Origin: Cannabis sativa
Taxonomy: Eukaryota > Streptophyta > Magnoliopsida > Rosales > Cannabaceae
Direction of reading: 5' to 3'
Length of the DNA stretch: 64,000 nucleotides
Assembly: GCF_029168945.1 (NCBI RefSeq)
Contig: NC_083607.1
Coordinates: 42,331,257 to 42,395,256, forward strand
Part shown: positions 44,600 to 55,549 of the stretch, piece after piece
Numbering within the stretch: position 1 is the first letter of the stretch
How the letters are laid out: each line of letters starts with the position of its first letter
The notes under the pieces: model-generated
Database searches by the model: none
Seen by the model: the letters and a program-made list of their open reading frames with translations, nothing else
Told to the model about the DNA's origin: nothing
Program-made: the position numbers and the translations under genes

Positions 44600-47426
44600 C
44601 AACAATCTGATACAGTGTCCCGTTTAGGCGAGAGTCAAAGCATCATCCATTGAATAGAGTTGTCAATTCATCTAAAATGATAAACATTCTAGCAACCTTT
44701 TATTCGCTCGAAAAGAGAATCCGACGTTGTCCCGTTTAGGCGAGAGTCAAGGTCATTCCTATTTCATGACCTCCCACCATTATTTCATACTTTTGTAAGC
44801 CCTATAATAGTCGCCACCATTAGGGTGATCTATACTAAAATAAACACTTACAAATAGTACTTATCTTTCGAGATTCTACATCGTTAAGTTGCTAATGAAT
44901 GTTCCTCCATTAGGGAGGATTACTCACTAAAACAATAACTCTGTAAAATCAACAATGGAGATCGAATGTCTCTTGATTAAAGCTCATTATTTAAAAAAAT
45001 ATATATGTATTTTATTTAATCACTTATTTTAGTCTATATTTTAATAATGAAAAATTACAAATTAAAGTTGGTTAAATAAAAAAAAATTAAAATTTTAAAA
45101 AAATTTCCAACTTTAATTAAATTTTCAATTATTTAATATTCGAAAAATAAATTCGAAATTAAATAAATAATTAAAATATAATAAAATAAATTTGAAAAAA
45201 ATATCTAATTTAGTTGTTATAGAAAAATCTAAAATATCTAACTTAAATATTTTTCAAATAAAATTTAATTAAATATCAAAATTAAGTTGTAACCACTAAT
45301 TTGAAAATATTCCATTTTAAGTTTATCCATATTTTTAAAAAAGAATATCAACTTAAAAAATATCTAAAGAATCTTAATAACCAATTCCTAGAATTCCTCA
45401 ACTTAATTTTAAAATTCAAAAGATATTAAAATTTAAGTTGATAAATAAAATTAGTTAAAAATAACTAATTTATAACTTAAATAGGAATATTTAATGAAGT
45501 AATTAAAGTAAGCTTCAGAAAGAATCTAGTTAGTTATAATTCTACATTTAATTAAATACAAGAAAAATACATATAGTTTATCTAGAAATTAATTCATCAA
45601 ACTAAGTGTGTTTTTCTTAAATTAATTTCAAAATATACGAATGAAAAAATAAATTCCATTTATTTTGAAATTAATTATGTTGCTAATCAATTTTATTACG
45701 TTAAACTAATTTAATTAACCTAGTACAGTTATCCAAATCAGACAAATGGGCCTTCACAGTTGGGGTTGTTCATGTGAGGGAGAGCTAGGTTCAGTATGTC
45801 GTACCCACTTCTATTGGCCCCCTAACTCTCAGACAAGGCCCAAAATAGAGGAATTTAACCTTAAAATGAACAACTGTTATTAATTGAATAGGCCGAAAAA
45901 CTAAATGGGCCTAAATAAAATCTATCATGGTGTGATATTTTATTTAGCAACCTAGTTCATCTAATTAAAAATTAAATGAACAACCTATAGGCATCTAAAC
46001 ATAAAGTAAACATATAGGTTCACACAGGCACACAGATTTGGATGGATCCTATTGTGTTACTAGGTCATACACAAATGAAAGAAGAATGTAAAATTTACCT
46101 GTTACAAATTATTTACTTGACCTATTGACAATTGAACCCTGTGTTAAAATCAAATCATTGGATCTGTCAACAAGTTAACCATGGTAATTTAGATCAAGCA
46201 ATAATAGATTTTATAAAACTTACACACAAGCTAAAAGACATACTCCTGCAACAAGTTGAATTTGATAGTTGGATGTAGGATTTATTTAATTTTCAATTAA
46301 TAAAAAAATCAAAAATTATAAATAAAAAAAAATATTTTTTCGGTTTTTAAATAAATTTAAATAAAATAAATTAATATTTAAAATTAAACCAACAAATTTG
46401 AAAAATTAGGTTTCAACTAACCTAAATATCATTTCAAAAAAAAAATTGCTAACTATCTTTTAAATTTCATGTTATTTTATAAATTAAATATTTAATAAAA
46501 TAAAATGATAATTAAATATCCTTTTTCTGATTTTATAATTTAATTTAAATAAAAAAAATAACAAAATTTAAAAGTTAGCAAAATATCTTATTTCTATTCA
46601 AAATGGCATGATTATAGTAATCTTATTGTAAATTTAAATAAGGTCAAATAATTTAAAAAAATAGAATAATTTAAAAAATATTAATATCTGAACTTAAATT
46701 TAAAAATAAGATACAATAATCAAATTTAAAAATTAAGATAAAAAAAATTAAGCAAAAAGATAGATTTTTACCTATTTTCAAGTTCAAATTACACTAATAT
46801 CTTAAATTAATTTTAAAAAAAAATCCAATTAATCTATTTTTGATAATTAGATTTGAAATATGAAAAAGTAAAAATTAAAATACAAAACTACACAAAAAAT
46901 TGGAAGTTAATTCCATGAAACAGCATGAAAAATCGAAGAAAATCGAAAAAAATGTGAGCTGTACGGATGGTATGCAAATGCATACTCATCCGCGCGTGCC
47001 ACAAGGTGACCAGCCGAGAAAACTCGGCGCCAGGAGGTCCCTGCATGATTTTCGCGCACGCAGAAGAGGGATTCAGACATCCCTGGGCGTGTTGCTCGGA
47101 CAGCACCTTGTTCGAACACGCTCCTGACCGTGTGAATGGACCATCCGCGCGCTTGGGAGGAGGGTGATCACCTTATCCTTTTTCAAAACTTCAAATAATC
47201 ATAACTAATTCAAATAAAATCAAAATTGAGTTCTGTAAAAAAGTGAATTGCTTAATTTTTTCCAAACTAACCAATAAAAATAATTCTAGAAACGAAAATT
47301 TAATTATTTTTCATTAAAATTTCACAAACATCAATCAATCATCATATAACACACAGATCAACATGAAACCATCCAAATCACACACAAATCGTTTTAAGTC
47401 CAAATTTCTTGAAAGCAAATCAATTA
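44600..47426 (-). other. Non-coding leader of the minus-strand copia element
   Basis: Between gag and the primer site lie paired GGCGAGAGTCAA boxes (44616-44638 and 44728-44750), about 2 kb of AT-rich sequence with recurring TTAAGTT/AACTTAA inverted motifs, and a GC-rich island (46955-47165). This is the mirror image of 27981-31740. No plausible protein is encoded; short frames in the GC island overlap in several phases and look accidental. Confidence 0.75.
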
Positions 47427-47443
47427 CCATGGCTCTGAGGCTA
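47427..47443 (-). other. Primer-binding site of the minus-strand copia element
   Basis: On the minus strand TAGCCTCAGAGCCATGG, two bases from the LTR. It matches the site at 24254-24270 except for one base. Confidence 0.7.
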
Positions 47444-47445
47444 GT

Positions 47446-49317
47446 TGTTGGAAATATTTTACCAGGATCTTAGATTTACTAACAAGTATGTTGTTTAACA
47501 TTCTAAATATGAACTTCTAAAAGGATTATAAATAAACACATATAAAGTATGACAATCCTTACAGTGGTTGCAGCGGAATATGATGTCTCCTTCCACTCAG
47601 ATCTCTAACACTTGTATCCTTTCTGTCGCAGAGTGTCACCAAGATCTGAGTCTGAATGTCCTTCTATTGAATCTGGATTCTTCACGATCTTCCACACTAT
47701 GATTGAGGTACCACTTGATGTGTGTGGGCACTCACTCTATCACTCAAGGGGTTCGGTTCAATAGTGAAGAAGAGAGAAGGGAGGTGGCGGCTAGGTTAGG
47801 TAGAAGGCACTCAGGTTTTTGCTCTAAAGGAATAAGATGCATCATCTTTTTTTGAAGCCATCACTACCTATTTATAGTATGCCACCTAGGATTAGGTTAG
47901 CATTATTTGGCATTAAAATAATAAAAAAATAAATGATAAATGCCTACATAAGTGGCCAGCCAAGGCTTTGGATATTGGGCACCACTTTTGCAATTTTGTT
48001 GTTTTATCATTTCTACATATCATTTTCTCAAAAACGCCAATTTTCAAATTCAACCATTTAAATGCCAATTGCAACTATTTAATAACTAAAATTAATTATT
48101 AAATAATATTTTCATTTAATATATTTAATAATTAGACTAACCAAAGTCTCTTAATTAACAAATCTACCCTAAAAACTCTTTCTTTATAATTTTGCTCTAG
48201 CTTAGTGAAAAATTCACAAACTAGACATAGTCTAATTTTAGAGTTATAATTGATTAATGAAAATTAATTAACTGAGTCTTACAAGTAGAATTATCTCAAC
48301 TAGTATGGGGACGATGGGCCTATTTATCCGAGCTTCCAATAAGCAGACCAAGAACTTACCAAGTAAATTTACTGTCTTATTAATTCTATGTTGCATCCAC
48401 GCATAGAACTCAGAATTGCACTCTGAGTTATATAGAACGCTCTATATGTTCCACCATATAGACACGCTATTAATTATCCATTGTTATAATCCTAATTTTA
48501 TCAATGATCCTCTATATAGATGATCTACATTGTATAGGGATTAAATTACCGTTACATCCTTCAATGTATTTTATTCTTAAAATACTTAGCTCCGTATAAA
48601 TGATATTTCAGCGAAGTGAAATGAGTACTCAACCATTTATCTCTGTTTAGCAAAGCTCGAAGGAAATCATTATTTCACTTTCTATTTGCCAGATAGAAGC
48701 TATAGATTCCGTCTTTATGTTTAGCGCTCCCACTCAATTGCACTACCATGTTCCCAAAATGTACGTATCACCCTGACCCAAAAGTAGGCTTAACTAACAA
48801 ATCAAAGAACATGTGTAATACTCCTGGGATTGAACCTAATCATATCAGGATTAAGATCATTTGATCTAGGATCAACTAGGTGATATTGAATTGAACAGAT
48901 ATTACGGTGAATTAAATATATCTGAATCAAAGTTCAATATCGATCCCTTCCGATGCATACTCCATGCATCCAACCCAAGCTTTACTTTGACCAATGCTCT
49001 GGAAAGAACATAGCATTTATCCAAGATGCAAGTAAACTATGTTGTAGATTGTCATATCAGTTAAACCCTGTGTTCTGATAAATCTAGGAATATTTAATCA
49101 CATAATCTTGATTACTTTCCACTGTGCTGATGACACAATAAAAAAGAATATAAATGTGAAAAGGGTTTGGATGAATTTATAAATCAAATAAACAAGTAAC
49201 TGATAACATGAACCAAATAACTCACAAATGAATGAAAAATACTTTTGTTTCTTTATTGATATTGAATAATAGAGATTACATTGAAATGGAATTTTATTTA
49301 GGGCATAAAACCCAACA
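47446..49317 (-). repeat. 5' LTR of the minus-strand copia element (1,872 bp)
   Basis: TGTTGGAAATATTTTACC ... GGGCATAAAACCCAACA. It aligns end to end with 38933-40803 with only scattered substitutions. The family palindrome is mutated here to TGGCCAGCCA (about 47954). Confidence 0.93.
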
Positions 49318-49323
49318 GTTACA

Positions 49324-50555
49324 TCCTTCGAGCTTGGCTGAATAGAGATAAATGATTGAGGCCTCATTTCAGTAATTATATTAGTTTACCCGAAGTATCA
49401 TTTATAGGTAGCTAAGTGTTTTAAGGATAAAATACATTAAAGGGTAGAACGGCAAATTTGTCCCTATTCAGTGTAGATCATCTATAGAGGATCCTTGACT
49501 ATTAGGATTGTAACAATGGATAATCATAACATATCTATATCGTGGTACATATAGAGTATTCTATATAACTGAAAGTGTATTCAATTCCAAATCTATAGTG
49601 GAGCAAGGCGGAATTAATAAGTTGAGAATTTACTTGGTGAATTCTAGATTTACTTATTGAAAGCTCAGTTATATAGGCCCATGATCCCCTAACTAGTTGA
49701 GATAATACAGTTTGCAGACTCAGTTAATTGATTTTAATTAATAAATTATAATTCTAAAATTAGACTTTGTCTTATTTATGAATTTTCACTAAGCAAGGGC
49801 TTAATTGTGAAGAAAAGAGATTTTCGGGTCAATTTGTTAATTAATAGACTTTGTATTATGGTCTAATTAATAAATTACATAAATGAAAACTTTATTTAGT
49901 AATTAATTATAATTATTAAATAAATAGTTTTGCTATTTATAAGGTTGAATTGGAAAATATGGTATTATTGAAAAGAAGAATAAGTTGTTGAAATAAAGTG
50001 GCAAAATTGTAACTAGAGATGGGTCCTTTTGAAGTGTACGACCACATATGTTTTTTGCCCAATATTTTATTCTTTTCTAATCCATATAATTCAACCCTAA
50101 GCCCTAGTTGAAACAATATGAAAGGAACATGATACTCTCATCTCATTTAGACTTGAAACTTTTGTCAACCTGACTATTCAACCAAACCTAGATGAGAGAG
50201 TTCCATCTATAGAGATTTCACCTCCTTCATTGTTATTCCATATTCAAACCTTTAGTGAATGAGTGACATGCCCACACATAGCAAGTCAAGTACTCAGTCA
50301 TAGTGAGTAAGACGGTGGTAACCAAACCTGAAGGAGAGAAAGAGTTCCAGGTTAAGATCTTGATAATGCTCTACTACAGAAAGGAATCAAGGGCTAGAGA
50401 TCTTGAACTAAAGGAGTCATTATATTCCGCTTCAATCAATGTAAGGTTTTCTTAAACCTTATGTGTTTATTTCATTTGTTTTAGAGAATTCATATTTAGG
50501 ATATTAATCAACATACTTGTTAGTAAATCTAGATCTTGGTAAAATATTCCCAACA
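49324..50555 (+). repeat. 3' LTR of the outer copia element, second part
   Basis: Resumes at TCCTTCGAGCTTGGCTGAAT and matches 23025-24251 to the end CCCAACA. It is followed by the CAGAC duplication and the LINE RNase H frame. Confidence 0.93.
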
Positions 50556-50560
50556 CAGAC

Positions 50561-50856
50561 ATAGATGTTAATAAAGCTAAACAAATTACTAGTTTTGGTG
50601 CTATATTACGAAACAGTAATGGTGAGTGCATCGCTGCTACGTCAAGACCTTTCCCAGGTTGTTTTAAGCCAGAAATTATGGAAGCTTTGGCCCTGGTCCA
50701 TAGTCTACAATGGATAAAAGACCTACAGCTACCTGTGGACTACATTGAATCTAACTCTCTTGTAGTCATTAATGGTTTGCAGACACAACATGCATGTTTC
50801 TTTTTCGGACTTTCACTGCTTGTTGACTTGTATTTGACTTTTTGTATCCAATTGCC
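50561..50856 (+). pseudogene. LINE RNase H domain, middle part
   Basis: Joined to LKLNTD at 22390, the frame continues IDVNKAKQITSFGAILRNSN, then KPEIMEALALVHSLQW (catalytic Glu) and YIESNSLVVINGL, where the usual third Asp is Asn. It is interrupted at 50856 by a solo LTR. Confidence 0.88.
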
Positions 50857-52750
50857 TGTTGGAAATTATTTTACCAGGATCTTAGATCTACTCACAAGTA
50901 TGTAGATTAACACCCTAAATATAAATTTTCTAAAACGATGAAATAAACACATATAAAGTTTAGTAAACCTTACATTGGGTGCAGCAGAATAATATGACTC
51001 CTTCTGTTCAGATATCTAGCCCTTGATTCCTTTCTGTAGCAGAGCATTATCAATATCTGAACCTGGATCTCTTTCTCTGATTCTTTAGTGCTGAAACTCC
51101 TTCTTGCTGAAAGTCTTTCTTCATGATCTTCCTCACTATGATTGAGGTATCACTTGCTGTGTGTGGGCACTACTCTAACACTAAGAATTTCGAAATCTTT
51201 AGGAAGAAGAGAGAGAGAGGGAGTGGTCGGCCAAAGATAGGGAGAGAGAGAGAGGCTCAGTTTTTTCTGAATGAAAAGTGTGAAATTTAAGTGTGTAAAT
51301 TTCCTGAAGCCTTCACTATCTATTTATAGCATTCCACTAGGGTTAGGTTTGAATTATTTGGCATTAAAATAATGAAAATATCAGTTTGAAAAATCATTCC
51401 AAGTGGCCGGCCATGTAGTGTAATGGGCCTTACTTGGATTTTGCAGTTTTATCTTTTCTGCATCTTATTTTCTCAAAAACGCCAATTTTCTAATTCAACC
51501 ATTTAAATGCCAATTCTAACTATTTAATAACTATAAATAATTATTAAATAATATTGTCATTTATCATATTTATTAATTGAACCATACAAAGTATCATAAT
51601 TAACAAATATGCCCCTAAAACTCTTTCTTTACAATTTCGCCCTTACTTAGTGAAAAATTCACAAATAGACATAGTCTAATTTGAGAATTATGATTGATTA
51701 ATCAAAACCAATTATATGAGTCTTACAAGCAATATTATCTCAACTAGTGGGGGGGACCATGGGTCTATATAACCGAGCTTCCAATAAGCAGATCAAGAAT
51801 TTATAACCTAAATTCACTGACTTATTAATTCTTTGTTGAATCCACGCATAGAACTTAGAATTGCACTCTCAGTATATAGAATGCTCTATATGTTCCACCA
51901 TATAGACACATCATTAGTTATCCATTGTTATAATCCTAATTTGATCAATGATCCTTTATGTGAATGATCTACACTGTAAAGGGATTAGATTACCGTTACA
52001 CCCTACAATGTATTTAATCCTTAAAACACTTAACCCCGTATAAATGATATTTCAGCTTATGTGAAATGAGATCTCCACCATTTATTTTCGTTTGGTCAAG
52101 CTCGAAGGACGTCATCCTTTACTTACTATTCGCCAGATAGAAGCTATAGATTCCTTGTTTATGTTAGCGCTCCCACTCAATTGCACTACCGTGTTCCCAA
52201 AATGTACGTATCACCCTGACCCAAAAGTAGGCTTAACTAACAAATCAAAGAACACGAATAGCCTCTCGAGATCGAGCCTAATCATAACAAGATTAAGATC
52301 ATTTGATCTAGGATCAACTAGGCGATATTGACTTGAATAAATATTACGGTAAGTTTAATAAATCTAAGTCAAAGTTCAATATCGGTCCCTTCCGATGCAT
52401 ACTCCATGCATCCAACCTGAGCTTTACTTTAACCAATGCTCTGGAAAGAACATAGCATTTCTCCAAATACAAGTAAACTCTGTTGTAGATTATCATATCA
52501 GTAAAACCCTGTGTCTGATAAATCTAGGAAACTTTATTCACATAGTCATGTTTACTTTCCAATGTGTTGACGACACAATAAACAGGATCAAGTATGTGAA
52601 AAGGGTTTCAGATGAATTCATACATTATGTACATATAATCATGAAATAAATTATGTGAACCATGCAACATTAAATGTTATTTCTGATCTATATTAATAAG
52701 TAAATCTGATTATATTGAAATGAGTTTTATTTAGGGTATAAAACCCAACA
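50857..52750 (-). repeat. Copia-family solo LTR, - orientation (1,894 bp), in the LINE
   Basis: Bounded by TGTTGGAAATTATTTTACC and GGGTATAAAACCCAACA, with perfect duplication TTGCC (50852-50856, 52751-52755). Nearly the same as the solo LTR at 26092-27975. Contains TGGCCGGCCA at 51404-51413. Confidence 0.94.
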
Positions 52751-52755
52751 TTGCC

Positions 52756-52930
52756 CTGGAGTACAGATTACTCATGTCAAGAGGTGTGCAAATACTGTTG
52801 CTCAGACTCTTGCTAAAAGTATGCTCTTTTGGTGGATACTAATTGTTTAGTTGGAGGAACTTCCACCTCCACTAATGTCTATTGTATTATAACTTTCTGT
52901 TTTAATATAATTGATTTTTCTCAAAAAAAA
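52756..52930 (+). pseudogene. LINE 3' end: RNase H tail, 3' UTR and A-tail
   Basis: Reads QITHVKRCANTVAQTLAKS, the conserved R-x-x-N-x-x-A-x-x-LA tail of LINE RNase H, then a stop and an about 80-bp UTR ending in TTTTTCTCAAAAAAAA. Confidence 0.85.
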
Positions 52931-53100
52931 ATATTAATATAATATTATTGTTATAGTAGTACATTTATCTATTACCTTAATAAAAGTAGTAATATTTTGG
53001 TCCTTAACCAATTAAATTACCAAAATTTCTTTTTATTTTCACTATATGCAATGACACATTATTAGGTAAAGCATTTGGTTGTTCTATATTATCCAAATCA

Positions 53101-53146
<46 letters not shown>

Positions 53147-55020
53147 TGTTCTTTTCAAAGTTCACATCATTATATATGCTATAATTTTGTAATACAAGTA
53201 TAATAATTAAGTGATTAAGAAAATGTGTATTTGATAATAATTTTGTAGCAATTTCAAAAAAAAAAAATAAAAAATTGTGGGTCTATAATTACAATAACAT
53301 GAATTTTAAATTTCATATATTTTATAAATATAGTAGATATCTAATAATTTTCTCAATAATTTTTATTTCTAAAAATAATATTCAAACAATTAAATAAACA
53401 CTTATTATTTACAAAATAACTAAATTGTTAGTAACAGTTTCACATAAATTGATTTTTTATAGTAATAAAAAGTTATAAGAATCTAATATATTTGATATGA
53501 TTAATAAATTAAAAAATAATAACTAATAAAATATTTAAAAAAATAGTATTAATAACTTCATCTTACTTGAAAATACAATTAAAATAAAACTGATTGTTAA
53601 ACAAAAAGTAATAAATTTTCAATTATGATTGTTTTATTTCATTTGTTTTTTTTTATCAAGTATTTTGGTCTAATCTATTTCATATTTTAATAATTAAAAT
53701 TATGACTAATATTTCTATTATATGTTGACAATAAAGACAATCTATTTTTTCTCTGAGTGAATTTTAATTAGTTTTTAAGTGATAAATAACAAACTATTGG
53801 CAAAAGTATATAAATATAGTACAATTTTGTAGGATAAATAAGAATTTGTCCCTCATTACTATTACAATTGTAAAATTTGGTCCTCTAAATTTTTGTTTTA
53901 TTACTTTAATTTTTGTTCTATTGCAAAAAAAATTTTCGATAAAAATTACAATTTATTGTAACTTTTGTTATCTTCTATTAATTTTTTATATTACGATAAT
54001 CTATTTATCTAACTGATATTATTTAAAATTTAATTTATTAATGCTACACACAAAAAATAACTCTTAAAATATTCTTAAATTTTATCTCTAGAGCACAATT
54101 TATGTTTGTATTTTTTATAACTTTTAAATCACACCATATATATTAACGGAACATCAGTAATATGTTAATAAATAGTTTGAAAAATGAACGAAATGTAATA
54201 AAAAGACATTTGCTATAGTTGTTATAGTTCAAGAGAATTTTTGTACAAAAAAAAAATAATAATAAAATATAAATCTGTAGATTTTATAATTCAAAGGAAA
54301 CATTTAGTATTACTAATTTAATAAATGCATTTCACTACCCGTACTATGAAATTTGTATTTAACTAATAAATAAAAAATTCACAATATTATATGTGTAATG
54401 AAATTATAAAAAATTCACAATAAAAGAGCTGCTGTAGTGTACTAATCTAGTAGTTATCTTATAATTAATTAATAATTTTTTATAATTTTTATTAAAACTT
54501 AATATTAAATTACACACCAATAATAATATTATATCCCCTAAAAATACTGACCATACAATGATGGTCTTTACCATTTATCTTATAAAAAAAAAAATATTGT
54601 TATTAGGTACTATTTTCATGTCATGTTGCGATTGGCTAGCGAAATTTCTTAAAATTTATTATATTAAATTTTATGGGATTCAAAACTTAATTAGACCAAT
54701 AGTGATACTGACACATAGAAAAAGTGCTTAGACACCAGTATTTCTCTATAAAAAGCTCAAGAGAACATTGGAGTTGATGAAACATTGATGAAGTTTCCCT
54801 AGAAAAGTTGATTAAATTTCCTGTTTCCTTCTCCCCACTCAATGAGTTTGAAACTATCACCATGTCTTCTAGCAGAAATTAACAAATTAATACAATTTTT
54901 AAATTTGTAGAAAATTTCATTGGGACTTTCAATTAATGTGTAACACGTACGCAATAGGTATTCTCGTCTCGTCATGATTATCGGGTTGACGCGCCCACAG
55001 AATGATTCTGTTCAGACTCT
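52931..55020. other. AT-rich intergenic DNA upstream of gene B
   Basis: No coding sequence or identifiable element apart from an ATT microsatellite (53102-53146). Numerous poly-A/poly-T runs. Confidence 0.6.
53102..53146. repeat. (ATT)15 microsatellite
   Basis: Uninterrupted ATT trinucleotide run of 45 bp. Confidence 0.97.
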
Positions 55021-55026
55021 CCTTCT

Positions 55027-55108
55027 TATATAAACATATATCAATGACTCCTCTCTACCCAGCTCATACACTCTTTCAAAGACTTTGAAGCTCATAAGTT
55101 CATAACAG
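55027..55108 (+). promoter_or_regulatory. Probable promoter and 5' UTR exon of ankyrin gene B
   Basis: A strong TATA box, TATATAAA (55027-55034), is followed by a pyrimidine-rich start region (about 55060) and a clean splice donor CAG|GTACGC (55108/55109). A TTGACGCGCC motif about 40 bp upstream contains TGACG, the core bound by TGA-type bZIP factors. If this is the start of gene B, its 5' UTR is split by an intron of about 1.9 kb. This is inferred from sequence signals only. Confidence 0.5.
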
Positions 55109-55371
55109 GTACGCTTTTCATTCTATTCTATACTACTACTCTCTACTTATTAGTACGTACACGAATATCTATGTTACATCTTTACTTGCTATTGGAAATC
55201 AATAACCCCAATATACAACTGATTATTGACATTTAAAAAAGTTTTTTAATCTATTTTTTATATATTGGTGTATATTAGGATTATTTAAGAGTATTTATAT
55301 ATTTTTTAATAATTTACAATATCAAAAATAAAATTTTTATATTTTATGACACGCTGTATTATTTATTTTTA

Positions 55372-55549
55372 GGTAAATTGCGGCATAAATACTTAATGTT
55401 TTAAATTTTATACACTTAAATACCTAATATTTATTTTTTTAAGCAGTATAAGAGAATTGTAACATTAGGTATTTTTGCCTCTAAAAATAAACATTAGATA
55501 TTTAAGTGTATAAAATCTGAAACATTAAATATTTATGTCACAATTTACC
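55372..55549. repeat. 178-bp fold-back (MITE-like) element
   Basis: The left arm GGTAAATTGCGGCATAAATA is repeated inverted on the right (TATTTATGTCACAATTTACC). The arms are about 67 bp with roughly ten mismatches. The flanks are similar T-rich sequence (TTTATTTTTA on the left, TTTATTTTTT after one G on the right), possibly a 9-10-bp duplication as in Mutator-type MITEs. It lies in the putative 5' UTR intron of gene B. Confidence 0.65.

Larger units (their letters stand above)
38933..49317 (-). mobile_element. Near-complete Ty1/copia element (10.4 kb), - orientation
   Basis: LTRs at 38933-40803 (3') and 47446-49317 (5') are nearly identical by eye. Internal order on the minus strand: primer site, about 2.8-kb leader, short gag, protease, integrase, RT, RNase H, purine tract. 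Flanks ATTAC/GTTAC (38928-38932, 49318-49322) form a 5-bp duplication with one mismatch. This is the youngest full-length element in the window, but it cannot be autonomous because the RT active site and several codons are mutated. Confidence 0.93.
35039..49323 (+). mobile_element. Ty3/gypsy-type solo LTR (~2 kb) containing two copia insertions
   Basis: The true pieces are 35039-36548, 38457-38932 and base 49323. Rejoined, the sequence begins TGTAATGACCGC and ends GGGCATTACA, giving the 7-bp inverted termini TGTAATG/CATTACA, with target duplication TCCTT. This start is typical of plant gypsy LTRs. No internal coding region or second LTR exists, so it is a solo LTR. It holds two adjacent palindromes near 36012-36063. 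Short reading frames within it look non-genic. Strand is assumed from the TGTAATGACC-first orientation. Confidence 0.75.
22391..50555 (+). mobile_element. Decayed Ty1/copia element carrying further insertions (outer element of the stack)
   Basis: 5' LTR 22391-24251, primer site, long non-coding leader, heavily decayed pol (about 32600-34360), purine tract, 3' LTR in two parts (34394-35038 and 49324-50555). The 5-bp duplication CAGAC flanks it (22386-22390, 50556-50560), and the LINE frame resumes exactly across it. Insertions within it are solo LTRs at 24317-26085 and 26092-27975 and the 14-kb composite at 35039-49323. Removing these leaves an element of about 10 kb, similar to its minus-strand relative at 38933-49317. 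Confidence 0.88.
20902..52930 (+). mobile_element. 5'-truncated plant LINE split by two nested LTR insertions
   Basis: Three collinear pieces of one ORF2 (20985-22390, 50561-50856, 52756-52850) are followed by a 3' UTR and an A-rich tail at 52923-52930. A 28-kb copia element (22391-50555, duplication CAGAC) interrupts the RNase H domain after LKLNTD. A solo LTR (50857-52750, duplication TTGCC) interrupts it again further on. The nonamer AATATTAAT occurs at both outer ends (20893-20901 and 52930-52938) and may be the LINE's own target duplication, though it is low complexity. Confidence 0.85.

Noticed and set aside
46888..47167. Five overlapping frames on both strands
   Set aside because: Same explanation as for the other GC island: low stop density, no motif.
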